NCBI GenBank assembly: GCA_025201705.1
Contig: MU616685.1
Span: forward strand, 1-56,167
From: Dissophora ornata
Taxonomy: Eukaryota; Mortierellomycota; Mortierellomycetes; Mortierellales; Mortierellaceae
Length of the DNA: 56,167 bases
Direction of reading: 5' to 3'
Every line of letters begins with the position of its first letter. Positions within the stretch are counted from its first letter, which is position 1. The position numbers and the translations under genes are program-made. Positions 12,046 through 24,571 of the stretch are shown piece after piece. The notes under the pieces are model-generated. The model had not been told where the DNA came from. It saw only the letters and a list, made by a program, of their open reading frames with translations, and made no database searches.

Positions 12046-12591
12046 CAAGAGAACGACGATACGGTATATAGTAAACGCAATTGAGTGCAGGGGGGTCGAC
12101 GATCCTGTTTTCTGTGCAATTGCACTGTGGAAAATATAAAGCATTTCATCGACGAGGTGGCACTCAATATTACTCAGCGATGTTCAGGTGCCGCGTTGCA
12201 TGTTTGCTCCTCTCAACTCTGATGCAGATTGAGGATAAAAAAAAAACACGAGCGGGGTTTGTTTGTCCGGCCCAACGTTCTCGCAGGCCGCAAACGATGA
12301 CATGTTTGTGCTTTCCGCTACATTGTTTTTGTATGAGAGCAGGAGTGCCATGCCTGCTCGGTGCTCAGTGTCTGTGTCTGTGCCCTCGGTCTCTTCCCTC
12401 TGAACACTTGCTTCTTCCTTTACTTTTCTTCTCTTTTCTTCTCTCATTCTCATCCTCACTTGATTCATTCCCTGCCTCGCAAGGTTGCATGGTTCGCTCC
12501 TACTCCTGACACGTCTGAATTCTACTTTACAAGTTCTTACTACTGCACCTCATCACACCGCGCGCTTCCAACTCCCTCCTCACACACAGTC
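12046..12591. other. Intergenic region upstream of LCB3-like gene
   Basis: No gene seen. The last 250 bp are strongly C/T-rich on the plus strand and lead into the LCB3-like start codon. Confidence 0.5.
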
Positions 12592-15399
12592 ATGACCTCT
12601 TCCCCATCCGAAAAGACGGTGGCGCCCGATGAGGAGTACGACATTGAGATCCCTGCTGGCATTGCCTCAGATGCCTACTACGATTCGCAGCTCACGCCCA
12701 TGCGTGCGGCCCTCCGCCGTTTCTTGCTCCCGTATATTCGCAGCGAGACACCTATCCTCTACTCGATGCAGGTAAAAAAAACAAAAACAGCGCACATTCT
12801 ATGTTACCCTTGCAGGTGTTGGTCCTACTCATTCCATTCCTCCTTCTCCAAGAGAAAGAGTGGAGAAAGGAGAATCAACAGAGCCTAGTGATTCTGAAAG
12901 GGAAACCGGCACGAAACAACCCGCCTTTTTTTTTTCCTTTTCTAACTCGGATACTTTATTTCATGTTTGTTTCACTGTCGTTTTTTTTTAACAGCTGAAA
13001 GTACGACACCCAGTTCTCGATGTGTACTTCACAACGACGGCCTTCTCTGGCAACCACGCCTTCTTCATGATCGCCTTGCCTGTTCTATTCTGGTTCGGCT
13101 TCTCCGAGATTGCTCGCGGGTAAGGTTCTTTTTTTTTGGATGAAGAAAAAGCGCAGCTTCTGTATCAAATATGCAGGAGGGAGTTTTTTCTGTCACTTTA
13201 TGGCTGCTTCCAGTAGAAAAAAAGAACGAGAGAACGCCGCGAAATTGACCATGCAATTGCGCCTTCTTGTTCATTGAATAGATTTACACTGATCGCTGCG
13301 ATGGGTGTATACTGGGCAGGATTCTTCAAGGTATGAGAGACTCGTTACTGCGAGAGAAAGAGAGGAATGTGCAGCATGAAGTGTTCGAAACCATAAAATC
13401 AACTGGGACAATTGGGGGGCGTTGATAATCACAAAGGTCTAGAAGTCATGGGCTGTTCAGGGACAGGAGGAGATTCATCAGGATAGTTGGACAGGAGCGT
13501 GCGTGCGGCCCCACAGGGGATCTGGAGCTTCAACTGAATCAAGTCCGCATAAAAAAAAAGAAATCTAATTTATTTTCGTGGCGGTATGTGAAGAAGGGGG
13601 GGTGCTGCAAGTGAAGCACGTTATTGTTGTTTGTTGCAGGCGTGGTCCTGTTCAGCGCAGCAATACAAAACAATGCACAACACACCAGCGGTCCTTTCCG
13701 TTGGAATGAGATACAATGGGCTTGGGTGACGAGGGAGTTACATGAGTGACGATCGAACGAGTTAGAGGAGTAGGACAAGCTAAGCGATGTAGCTAATGTC
13801 GAGCGGTGTACCCCTAATTGCAACTCAGCCGCGGCTTTCATTTCACATGGCAACGGTCTTCAGCAAGACCCTGTGATTAGAGTTGGCTGTGGAACTTGAT
13901 GCTCTCAATTTTTTTTTTATTGTCTTTGTGTGCTTCCCCGCCGAGCATGAAGAAAACAATAAGACGCACGACAATGGCAAGATCAGCGAGTACCAACAAC
14001 AGTCAACAAATACCATGGCTAATCCCTTTATCCAGCAGGATGTGTACACAGCAGAGAGAGAGAGAAAAAAAACCCCTCACTCGCACTAAGAGCCATGATT
14101 GACCGAAAGACTAACGATTTCTGGCACTTTCTCGCTATTCTCTGCTTTTAGGACTACCTGTGCTTGCCTCGCCCACTCTCACCACCAATCGTCCGTCTCT
14201 CTCGCTCTAAATCAACCTGTCTGGAATACGGTTTCCCTAGCTCACATTCAACCAATGCTGTCTCGGTCGCTCTCTTTCTCTACTGCCACCTCTTGACCAC
14301 AGATCCCGCTTCTTGGAGCCCATATACCCGCGAACTCTCCATCCTGGGACTTATCATTTATGCGGTCTCGATCGTCTATGGTCGTCTCTACTGTGGCATG
14401 CACTCAATCACGGACTGTATTGGAGGGTCACTCATCGGAATCACGATCTGGGGTGTTCACTGGACGTTCAGACACACGATTGAGTATTATATGGTCAGCC
14501 CTGTCTGGTGGGTTCCTCTACTGGTCGTGGCTACCGGCATCTTCTTGGTCTCGATCATCCCCGACCCCGTGGACGACTGCCCTTGCTTTGACGATTGTGT
14601 AGCGTTCATTGCAGTTATAATGGGATTGATCCCCGCCAGCATTCATTTCGCATCGACATCGTATTCTTCCAACTACCCAGTCCCTGCCACGATCCCTTAT
14701 AGCACGGATTTGGGATTGGTCAAGAGTGTGTTGCGTTTGGTCCTTGGAGTTGGCACGCTGTTTGTGTGGCGCTTGATGGCAAAGAAGGCGTTGTATGTGC
14801 TCCTGCCTCCGATCTACAAGCTCTTCAGTCTGCCATACCGACCCCATTTCATCCCTGCCAGCACCTACAACACACTATCGACCTATCCTATTGGCAAAGT
14901 ACCCTCAGTCATTGATCTGCCCAGCATGTCTGGAAATGCAGAGATTGTGGGTCTGCAGTCCACAATGGATGTGCATGAGAAGTTCTCACAGGCTGCTGCA
15001 GCACAGGCACAAGAGCAGGAGGGCGTTACTATGGGATTGAGATCTCGCAAGGGCCCGACGACACATGAGGAGATCAATATGGAGGAGAAGAGTCCTCTTT
15101 TGGATCATCAGCACATTCATCATCATCAGCGTGATTCATCAGTGCTGAGCAATAGCTCAACAGAGTGTGGCAGTGACGAAGGCGGGCAGGAGAAGAACGG
15201 TAGCATGTATGCCAGTCGGTTTGAAGATGAAGCGGAGGCGTTGTTGAGGGTTGAGAGGATGCATCCACCCAAGAGCCGATTTGATGTCGACATTGTGTCG
15301 AAGCTGGTGGTGTATGCTGGTATTGGCGCATTGGCTGTGGACGGAATCCCGATCTTGTTTGCGTTGGTTGGCTTGGCGGCTGAGCCTGTGCGTTTTTAG
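12592..15399 (+). CDS. LCB3: Sphingoid-base phosphate phosphatase (PAP2 family)
   Basis: Integral ER membrane phosphatase that removes phosphate from long-chain base phosphates, as yeast Lcb3/Ysr3 do. Exons 12592-12771, 12995-13119, 13282-13330 and 14152-15399; introns 223, 162 and 821 bp; 533 residues. All three lipid-phosphatase motifs are present: K118 to RP at 125-126 (KDYLCLPRP), PSSHS at 147-151 and GRLYCGMHSITD at 195-206 with H202 and D206. Motif 1 is split by the 821-bp intron exactly after the lysine. Several hydrophobic segments surround and follow the motifs. Residues from about 360 to 490 form a hydrophilic loop with a His-rich patch, before a last hydrophobic segment near the C-terminus. 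No gene was found inside the long intron. Confidence 0.9.
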
Positions 15400-18300
15400 A
15401 GAACCAAAGAAAGAAGAAAAAACGACAAAAAAAAAGTACCGGAATGGCATATTCGTCATTTTGTCATATTAACATAATAAATTAATTATCCTCAAAGACA
15501 TGGGTAACAAGAAGGAGTCGAGGCCCCAGTCCGGCTCCCGTCTCTTGATAGTATTTATTGGCGCTTTGTGAGCAGCAGCAGCTAGTCTGAAAGGTAAAAT
15601 AGTACATATAAATCAGCACGGAGATGCATTGTCGATCGACCAAGCATCAGTGAAAATGAAGGGGGAGAGAAAAATCGGCAATTCGAAAACGCGTTCAAAG
15701 TTGGGACACAGATTAATCGTCCTTGCGCGAAATCAAGCCAAATCTGCAAGCGAATACTGATCAGGATTGAACGCATTTTGATTGTAGTCGCACGATGTTG
15801 CTGCCATTAATTTTTGACCCATTGCCCATCAGAAACCACTATATGGGATATAACTCGTCTGTGTAGTTCAAGAAATGGGTTGCAAGACAGCCGAATTGTG
15901 TTTCACATAATCGAGTCTCTATCCTGTCGGCGATGATCGTCTATTCCTAGAGACAAAGTCTCTCAGAAAGACGCTAGTACTCGTACATCATTTAGAGTGT
16001 TTTGAATGTTTGATCCACTTTGATGAGGCCAATGCGTAACCTTTAGAAGACGTGAAGACAGTAAGACAGTGGAATAGGTCGACAGAATCCCGCTAGGATG
16101 CTCTGTTACTGAAAGTTCAAGTTGCCGTTCGATTTCATCTTTGGTTTTGCTGCCGCATTTACGCACTTGGCTTACGCACCGGCGACGCCAAGACGGTTGC
16201 CGCTGTTTGGGGCCTGCTTAAGTCATGACGAAAACCGTGATCATGATGACGGGTTTCCAGAAGGACGTTATTGGAAACAAAAAATCTACTGCTTCATTAA
16301 CCGAAGAAGAAATAGGGGAAAGAAAACAATACTGCCTTTGGACAATAAACCTGCCGGGATGTAGGGAATGCTAGTGCCCCGAACTTTCCTATGTTTCTTC
16401 CCGACCTATCAAAATTTCATCTCGGCATTAAAAATGGGAATGAATGTAGCGTTGAAGATAATCCAGACGTTTAGACCTTTAGCAAATAAGAGAAAAGAAA
16501 CAAGAATCCAGCAGGCCATGTGTGTTCCAATACGCTCTTACTCGATAAGACCGCGCTAAGTCTTGGACGACATGTCATCAACAGTCAAGTGTCGAACACG
16601 GTCGAAGAAGCAACGCACAACGTTTGCACGATGTAGATGTCGTAAATGTAGGAAGTATGTAACAACAGCGAGGATACTACCAAGGAACCAGCAGGTCGCT
16701 GAAGGGGTGAAAAGACAACATAAAACTGCTTTCTTCTCTTCGCTTTTGACTCCCTTCATATCACCGTTTGCATTCCAACCACCTCAACGAATGACTTTTA
16801 GCTTCTTTACCGGTTTTCGTTAAAGCTCCCTTGTTCCCAATCGCGATTCTCGGACTCCTACAGATCTCGGGGCAAAAAAAACGAGCTATCAGAGCATGTA
16901 TGTACAAAGCCTTTGTCTCTCCATAATAAATGCGTATTGCATTTGCTCACGGTAGGTATTTCTGCCCCAAAATATTATAGATCGTGAACGTTTTCTCCCC
17001 ATCTATCCAATGTAACCCCCCTTCCACGGGCTCATTTCCTTCGTTCAGTCCCCCGGCTCACTTCTTGTAGTACTGCAGTTTCGCGCTTTTTCTTGCCTAT
17101 CTCCTTTCAATTTCCCGCGTTGTATGCAATCAACTGTCAGTCTCTTCAACTAGTGTCATCTCTAGCCTATATTTTAAAATTGACGTCCTATCCAGCAACC
17201 TTCCTCCGTCTCTCTCTCCCTCTCTCCCTATATCTCCTTCCATCTCCTATCTTATACGCTGTATTCTTTTACGTGGTATGATTATATTGTTCTATCCAGC
17301 TGCACATGTGCGCTCAGTCGAGGCTTTTTTTTTGTCCAGTTGGATATACTTGTCTCGTTAATTTGAGTGGTATCCATGCCATCGACCGTGCGGGATAGTT
17401 CTCTCTTATTGTCAACTTTCCCCCGCCCCGGACCCCACGTCTTCCTCCCCGCCATTAACGTCGTTACCTTTCTATTCTCGATTTTACTTCATGCTCATCT
17501 GCGACGGTCTTTATCCGTTTCGTATTACCACTAAAATTCGTTATAAGAGGTCTCCGTGATTACACCCTTTATTTCTATATCTTCTTATCAGTGCCTTGAA
17601 CAAAAAAGAGAAAACGAATCACATAAACCCTTCCCTTCCCTTCTTTTCCATTGTACTCCCCCCATACTATCTATCCTTAAGTCGATCCGTCTCGTCATAC
17701 AAAGAAATCCTTTGTACCCTTCACGAACGGTGCCTCTATTCCCCCCTCATCTTTTTTTTTCTCTCTCGAAAACAATTTCAACTTATTGTATTTGTATCCA
17801 GATCGGTAAATGAATTAAAAAATATGAATCCCGAATACTACAGCCAACACCCACATGCACAGTACTCTTTATCATATTTTTTTTTTTTTTGTCAAGCAAA
17901 ACCGACATTCTCTTCTTTCTTCATTTTTCGTTCTAGCCTTTTTTTTCTTTCTACTTTGGTGTTGTTTAAGAGTGAGAGAGAGTAGAGAGGAGATTTATTT
18001 ATTTTCCAACATGGGGAAGCAAATTCCAACTGATTATGTTGGTGACACAGCGCACAGACCAATGGAGTACAAAGAACGTGATCAAAATGATCAGCACAGC
18101 ACGAATTGCGCGGAATGGAAAATTTCGCGCGTCATACACATTCCATTGCTTTCAACTCAACCATACTGTTCATCATATGCACCATCGTCATCATCGCCAT
18201 CATCATTAGTATCGTCGTCTCTCTTTGTCTCTGTCTTCAGTTTTTGATAATCGACAGGACGGATTCGATCATTTGAAGCGAGGTTGTGATGAAATGCACG

Positions 18301-18509
18301 CGCTAACCTCTTAGACCTTTCCTTTCCTTCTCCTCATTTTCTTTTCATTCACAGACGCAAACTAGCAAAATAAAAAAAGCACCTAAACACCGAAACTTCA
18401 CAAACACATCAACCCCCCACCCTCCTCCTCCTCCCTCTGGAGCTCTACAAGCACATACCACCATTAACTCAAAAACGAAGATACAAAAAAAAACATCTTA
18501 TCAACAGCC
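15400..18509. other. 3.1-kb stretch without a recognised gene
   Basis: Scanned on both strands. Only short, unconvincing reading frames occur (for example on minus near 15,963-16,166 and 16,556-16,759), with no family match and no splice chain I could support. From about 17,030 to 17,990 the plus strand is C/T-rich, and 18,380-18,509 is A/C-rich, so the right part probably belongs to the leader and promoter of the permease gene. Confidence 0.5.
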
Positions 18510-21500
18510 ATGACGGTTCCGCCATCAATGACGAACACTACCCATAGCACAAGTAGCATCGGATCGATATCATCGTCATTACCATTACCATCACATGTTG
18601 CTACTGCTGGTCAGCGCAATGGAGTCACCTCTTCCAAATCATACTCATCAGCAGCGTCAACAAACTCACCCTGTATCTCCTCAGGTTACGGAAATGGTCA
18701 ACCCGCAAGAACGTCAACGGCGACAACAACACAAGCTTCCGCAACTCCTGAGCGAACTATGGGGCTGATGAGCGCTATTCTGATGGTAATGGCGTGGTAC
18801 GACATGTCTGAATGAAAAAATATAATAATAATAGACATGGAAAATATGGTCCCAACGTTCTCAAAGCAAAGATAATACACCATAAACGATTTTTGTCAAG
18901 AAAACTCATATCCATTTTCACGCTTTCCTGTTCACATCGATTCTCTGTCTACATCCTCACACTCACACTCACACACACTCTCTCACACACACAGATCATA
19001 GGAACGCTCATCGGTACTGGAATCTTCGCCTCCCCAGGCCCACTTTTCGACTCTATCAACTGCACTCAAACCAGCTTCATGATCTGGGCATTCGCAGGCA
19101 TCGTCTGTACCATTGGTGCCTTTGCCTATGCAGAACTCGGGACCATGTTCCCCGAATCTGGTGGCGATTTCCAATACCTCGCTCGCGCCTACGGAAAGAA
19201 AATGGCTCTTGTCTTTGGTTGGTCCTTCATCACCATCCTCAATCCAGTCGGTACTGCAGGTATTGCGGGCGTGTTGGGAAGGTATTCCGTTGATGTGATC
19301 AAATATCTCAGGACGGGAACCAGTGTCGGCATCGGAGGTGCAGGCGCTTCTGATTACGAGCGACAGTTCAATGGGTCGAGTGTACTCAATGGTACAGGGT
19401 ATGGCGTCCCACATATTCATTCGCCTTATGTACCCGGTACATCTGCATACGATGCATTTCCAAAAGATCCTTTGGCACGCGATCATACGGGGGCTGTGCT
19501 ACCACATGTGGATGAGATGCCGTGGGTGGTTCGAGCGTTTTCGATATGAGCGATTGTGGTGATGGGTTTGATTAATATCTTCAAGGAAGGAGGAAAGTAT
19601 GCGAGCAATATCCTAGCGATATTTAAGATTTTGGGAATGTTCATGTTGATCGCAATTGGGTCCGTTCAGGCCGTCAAGAACCACGCGCAATCGGAAGCGT
19701 TGAATATTCCGATCAAGGAGTCGAGTCAAGACGTGTTAGATTACGCGAGCGCCTTGTGTTTTGCGTTCTTTGCTGTAAGTCTGCATGTCTTCTGAAATGT
19801 CGTTTTATTTGCGCGGTATGGTGACTGGTATTTTAAAAGATCTCATGATTAACAACATCTGCCCTTCTACTGATAGTACAATGGATTCAATAACATCAAT
19901 CTCGGCCTTGGAGAGCTGCGAGATCCCGAACGGAACCTCAAACGCGCCGTCTGGATCGCTATGCCCTTCGTCACGATCCTCTTCCTCCTCGCCAATTTTG
20001 CCTTTTTCTCCATCCTCTCCTCCTACGACCTCCGTCACGTTCACTCTCTTTCCCTTCATGCCGGCCACACCGTCCTTGGTCAGCCTGGCGGCTTCCTCAT
20101 GGCCGGCACCGTCATCGCCGCTGCTTTAGGATCTATCAACGCTAACATCTGGGCCGGATCCCGTCTCCTCGTCATCATGGCCAAAGATAACGCCATCATC
20201 CCTCTTCCCGTCAGCAAAATCTGGACCCGGACAGGGACCCAGGCACTCGCGATTACGGCCCTGATAGGTCAGGCGACTGTGCATGCGTTGATCAACCTCG
20301 ATTTCAAGACATTTTCAAAGATATATTCTGCTGTGGGCTGGTCTTGGTACGGATTAAGTATTTTAGGGTTACTGTGGTTAAGGAAGAAATCTCCGTCTTA
20401 CCCAAGACCTGTCAAGGTGTTTTGGCCGTTGGCGGCGTTTTTTGTGACAGTGGCGTTCTTTTTGGTGCTTGGCTCGCTCACTTTGGCTTTCATGAGTTCA
20501 AGTCAACAACCGGAGGATGGCGAGGAAGCTGGGCATGGAAGTGGAAGGTATACATCGGTGATTATGTTTGGGATGGCGATCCTGTTCATGCTGGGAGTGG
20601 TACCGGCGTTCTTTTTGACACAGTGCTATAACAAAAGACAAACTCGTAATCACGGCAACGCTGAGAGTACTTCCGGCATCTCGGCCATTGTGGGAGACGA
20701 AAGTGATACCAATTACGACGACAGCGACACGGAAATCAATGGAAGATGTGGTCCAAATGGAGAGGTGATGCCGGGATCAATGGAACGAAAGGGTCATTTA
20801 GAAGTCAGAGACGATCGGAAGTTAATGCGACGACACTCTGGTGCATCCTCTATCACACTCGTGAGCGAGTCTAAGAAAAAGAAGGCTCGATGGGATAAAC
20901 ATCGCCAGGGTCAGTCTCAGCAAGCCGATGGTGCTCAACCTGGAACATCTCGATCACAGAGTCATCAAAGTGGCTACGACGAAGAAAGCGACGAAGAAAT
21001 GAACAGAATCTAAGCTCTGCGCTCAGCTGGCCGTAACAGTTTAGATCAAGTCGAGCTGGGCGCTGCTTCGACTATGGTCACCGATAACAGCAATGCCACC
21101 AACTACCTTTCACCCATAGGCCACAACCTTAGCTTGCGACAATGACTCTGTCCTGGACTGCCCATGCGAATCAGACTCTCATTTCTTAGGCCTGCCTCGT
21201 GACTTCAGATTCGGGTCGCGTTCATCCGAAACTACACTTGGACTCGAAGGAGATTACTTGTATGAAACGGACGACCGAGGGAATGGTTTAGATGCTGCGG
21301 GTGATGTCAGCCGTGAGGACCGCCGAGAGGGCATCGAAGAACTGGAGCCTAGGTTTTACTTCCTGGATATCCCCACCATGGAGGGTTCCATTTCAACGAC
21401 TATGGCAACGTCTTCCTATGTTAGCCATTCTTCTATTTTGAATGGAGAGATCTCAGCAGGTGCAACTGACGAGCAGAGGGTTCATCCCTTAGCATTGCCT

Positions 21501-21524
21501 CCCAGTGTAATGCTGGCCCCATGA
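18510..21524 (+). pseudogene. APC-family amino-acid permease with in-frame stop and broken tail
   Basis: Amino-acid/polyamine/organocation transporter, closest in pattern to L-type (LAT) or methionine-permease members. Exons 18510-18785, 18995-19774 and 19877-21013, introns 209 and 102 bp. After a Ser/Thr-rich N-terminus, transmembrane segment 1 is split by intron 1 just before IIGTLIGTGIFASPG, the substrate-binding unwound helix; about 12 hydrophobic segments follow. Codon 19547-19549 is TGA in the middle of a membrane segment, while reading on both sides remains intact. The frame then ends with TAA at 21011-21013, but coding-like sequence continues in the same frame to 21142 and, after a frame change, to the stop at 21522-21524. 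This pattern fits a young pseudogene; a sequencing error or recoding at the TGA cannot be excluded. Confidence 0.75.
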
Positions 21525-21712
21525 ATAGCGGATAGTATTTTGTCAAGTAGACCCTAGAGCGACCACCATTTATTTTACTCGATGCGTTGTCATATTTCCG
21601 TGTATAGCACTAAAAAAAGGATAAAGAATCGAGCCAACAGAATTCGATTGCAAATGAGCTGGGCAAAAGTCTTTCTTTTTTATGCGTACATAGGGTACAG
21701 AGTAACTACAAC

Positions 21713-23335
21713 TCAGTCGTCCATCAACTCATCGACTTCCTCGTCCTCACCCTGAGAACCTGCGTCTTCGCCTTTTCCCTCTTCCTCTTCCTCCTCTTCC
21801 TCTTCCTCCTCGTCATCTTCCTCCTCGTCATCCTCATCCTCATCCTCATCCTCATCACTGTCTTCGTCCCCCAAATCTTCTTCGTCTGCATCCTCTTCAG
21901 TCTTCCCTCTCTCTCTCGATGCTACGTCCTTCACATCCGCATCACTATCGCTTCCTTCCGCATCCGAATCGTACTCCTCCATAATGTCATCGTCGCTCTC
22001 AGGAGCAAAATCCTGGTCCTCATCATCATCATCGTCATCGTCCAAAGCCTCCCTTTGTTTTTTAGATTTTGTTCCATCCTTCTGCGACGATGATACATTT
22101 TGACCAGCCTCGGATTCATTCTCATCCCCTGATCCGTCCGCAGTCCGTTCCCGTTTCTTGGATGTCGTTGTCGGCGCCTTGTCTTTCGCTTTCAAGTCCT
22201 CACTCAAACTCCGATCCCGAATCCCTGCCTTCTTGATCCACTCTTCCATTCTCGCAAACTCCTTTGTATCGACCATCCCAAAACCAATAGCTCTCTTGCC
22301 CTCCTTGTTCTCCGCTGGAATCCCTTCCAGATCCTCCAGCGTCACAACGTCGGCGTCATTTCTCATGACCACTTCAAAGTCAAAGGTCCTCGACAGGACC
22401 GAATGGATCCCGACAGCCTCCATGGCCTCCGCACGTAAAAACAAGATTGGTTTCCGGAACGCGAACAAGATGCCCGTCGGGAGGAGGTAGATTGTTCCCT
22501 GATTCGATTTCAGATGTGCAGAAAAGTTGGGGAATGCTGGTGTTGGGTTTGGAATAATATCGACTGACGTTGGGTAATCTTTGGGATTGGCCTTTTGGAG
22601 GAAATAGGATAAAATCGAGGTGAGGAGTTGATCGGGTCGTTTATTGGAAGTTGCTGCAGTTGCTGGGGAGACAAATGGGATGGGCGTCTTGACCGCTGAT
22701 GTAGATGATCTCAGGTCCTCAGACAGTCCTGCGAGCAGCTTATGTTGTTCATGAAACTGGAGCGCGAAATCCTTGCCGTCGTCAGCCAGCGGAACCGCCC
22801 AGATCGCGTCCTTCGAGGAGGTACTGATCCCGCCAGAGTGTTTGAAGAACAGAATCAATGCTGTTTGTTTGGTAGTGCGTTCCAGAAAAGGGACGGCGAT
22901 GACTCTGTAAAGGGATTCGTAAGGTGCGCTGCAGACGATCTCGGTTGCGTTTGTGGGAGAGACAAGGGCAATATCCTGTTTGCAGAGAGAGAGGACAAGT
23001 TTTTTGCGGACGGGGTGCAAAAACGAGAGGGGGATGGTTGTATAGATGGAAGGACCGATATCTGCTGCTGTCTTCGCAGCAGTTGTTAACGTTGTTGATG
23101 ATGACTCCATGGTAGCCGATGCTGATGAAGACGAAGCGCCTTTGCTGAAATATTGCGCAATGCCTTGGTCCTGTTTAGGTCGTTTGGCGTCTGTGTGTTT
23201 AGATTTAAAGTAGTTGAGCAGACGGGTCATCACTTCGGCCGCGTCTGGATGAGACGCAACGAGATCCTGCACTGATTTCGCCAGGTCCGGATCATCCTGA
23301 ATGGTGGCCGCAACAAGCTGCGGCGACAGGGTCAT
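21713..23335 (-). CDS. RTT106: Histone chaperone Rtt106
   Basis: Intronless 540-residue protein with the Rtt106 tandem pleckstrin-homology module, which binds H3-H4 carrying H3K56 acetylation and deposits it behind forks and at silenced chromatin. An N-terminal helical region (VQDLVASHPDAAEVMTRLL) is followed by PH1 (from about residue 100, with SFLHPVRKKLVLSL) and PH2 (from about 260, with HLKSNQGTIYLLPTGILFAF and the RTFDFEVV strand). The last 150 residues are an acidic tail with long Asp/Glu runs and KKRER/KSKKQR patches, as in many histone chaperones. The ATG at 23335 is the first of the frame. The two-PH layout separates it from FACT Pob3, which is longer and has an SSRP domain. Confidence 0.85.
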   Translation of the reverse strand: MTLSPQLVAATIQDDPDLAKSVQDLVASHPDAAEVMTRLLNYFKSKHTDAKRPKQDQGIAQYFSKGASSSSASATMESSSTTLTTAAKTAADIGPSIYTTIPLSFLHPVRKKLVLSLCKQDIALVSPTNATEIVCSAPYESLYRVIAVPFLERTTKQTALILFFKHSGGISTSSKDAIWAVPLADDGKDFALQFHEQHKLLAGLSEDLRSSTSAVKTPIPFVSPATAATSNKRPDQLLTSILSYFLQKANPKDYPTSVDIIPNPTPAFPNFSAHLKSNQGTIYLLPTGILFAFRKPILFLRAEAMEAVGIHSVLSRTFDFEVVMRNDADVVTLEDLEGIPAENKEGKRAIGFGMVDTKEFARMEEWIKKAGIRDRSLSEDLKAKDKAPTTTSKKRERTADGSGDENESEAGQNVSSSQKDGTKSKKQREALDDDDDDDEDQDFAPESDDDIMEEYDSDAEGSDSDADVKDVASRERGKTEEDADEEDLGDEDSDEDEDEDEDDEEEDDEEEEEEEEEEEGKGEDAGSQGEDEEVDELMDD

Positions 23336-23759
23336 TACGAGAATCCGTTGGTGTTGGATGAGGGGGGTGTCAAGATTGAGATAATTACAATAAAGCTTTT
23401 TGCCACAAGACGCGGACGGGCCAAGTGAAGAAGTGGCTTTGAACCGCGTCCTTTCTGAAGAAACGCGTTAAAAAATCTGATTGCTTCCTCTGCACAATTT
23501 TCATGCAGCTCTATTCTAATGTAAGACAGACAACACAATCCTGGACACAGAGTCCCTGAACATCGCCTCTCCACTAGTCCTTCGTCTTCCACAACGACTC
23601 GCCCAATAGCGGCCATGTCTTCAGAAGTACGCCCGTCAGAGACCGCAACGACATCGCTGTTGCAACGTTGAGCCCTGTCGCTCCAATTGCTGGCAAGGAT
23701 CCACCTCCAGCTCTCAAAGAGTCTGAGACTACTCACCTGCAGTAGCACTTGTGATATGG

Positions 23760-24150
23760 AATCGCAATACAATAGAAATTGCACATGGGCACTTGGCGAT
23801 ATCGCGTAGATGATATCAACATACGAGAGCAAGCTGCCATTCTCGCATGACACTTCTTTCCATGCCGCAACCTTCATCTTGATGACTTTTGGTAAACGTA
23901 GGCAGTACCGGGATAGCTAGTCACCGCAAAGTGAAAGGAGTATTGCGACTTGAAGAGGAAACGGGGATTTGAGGAACAAAGGCATTGTTTCCCGCGTGGG
24001 TTCTATCTGTTTCAACGACAAGGCGGTGCAAGATAAGACGCATTCCGTTGCAAAGGCCACCTTCAAGTCGAAGGTCCTTTAGGAGCACAATTGGGTCATT
24101 TACGTTCAGCAACAGCTGGTGTGGGAGAGGACAGGATAATGGAGTCATCA
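23760..24150 (-). mobile_element. Helitron/PIF1-like helicase remnant
   Basis: On the minus strand, 24148-23924 reads PLPHQLLLNVNDPIVLLKDL, then GLCNGMRLILHRLV, then NAFVPQIPVSSS and PFTLR. This is the C-terminal signature of Helitron and PIF1-type helicases (hydrophobic strand, MLLRNL, GLCNGTRL, FIPRI, PFTL). A stop then interrupts it. In other frames further on, VLPTFTKSHQ and SPSAHVQFLLY resemble the following family blocks (AMTINKSQGQ and the HGQLYVALSR strand). So about 390 bp of a broken helicase end remains, with stops and frame changes; no Helitron ends (TC...CTRR with hairpin) could be identified. Confidence 0.6.
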
Positions 24151-24422
24151 GAGAAGCAATCCTTGGTAGTCTAACAGTTGGTTGTTAATATCGGCGATGG
24201 CCTACATTTGCATCCAAATTGGGGATACAGAGGTTGTGATGCGGTGGGCCCTGGGAAGTTTCCATTGAGGTCTAGGCTTTCCTCTTTGTATGAATCCTTT
24301 CACTCGCATTTTGTTCGAAAGGTAAGAGTACCATTGCTGGGGATATGAAGCGCCAGAGTCCATCGACTTGCAAAAAGAAACTAAAGGGCATTTGTGGATT
24401 TTTCTTCAAACACGCACACAAG

Positions 24423-24458
<36 letters not shown>

Positions 24459-24468
24459 NNNNNNNNNN

Positions 24469-24501
<33 letters not shown>
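24423..24501. repeat. Poly-A tract with 10-N assembly gap
   Basis: A run (24423-24458), ten N (24459-24468) and A run (24469-24501). The true length is unknown. The gap means the join between the helicase remnant and the Crinkler fragment is not proven by sequence. Confidence 0.95.
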
Positions 24502-24502
<1 letters not shown>

Positions 24503-24571
24503 CGTTAAGAACCACTTCAGAATCAAGGAAATACCAAACCCAACTGAACTGTCTTCACTACACATGTACAC

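Noticed and set aside
23335..23877. 180-codon minus frame upstream of RTT106
   Set aside because: No family match as a whole; part of it overlaps the decayed helicase relic, and the rest reads like RTT106 leader sequence.
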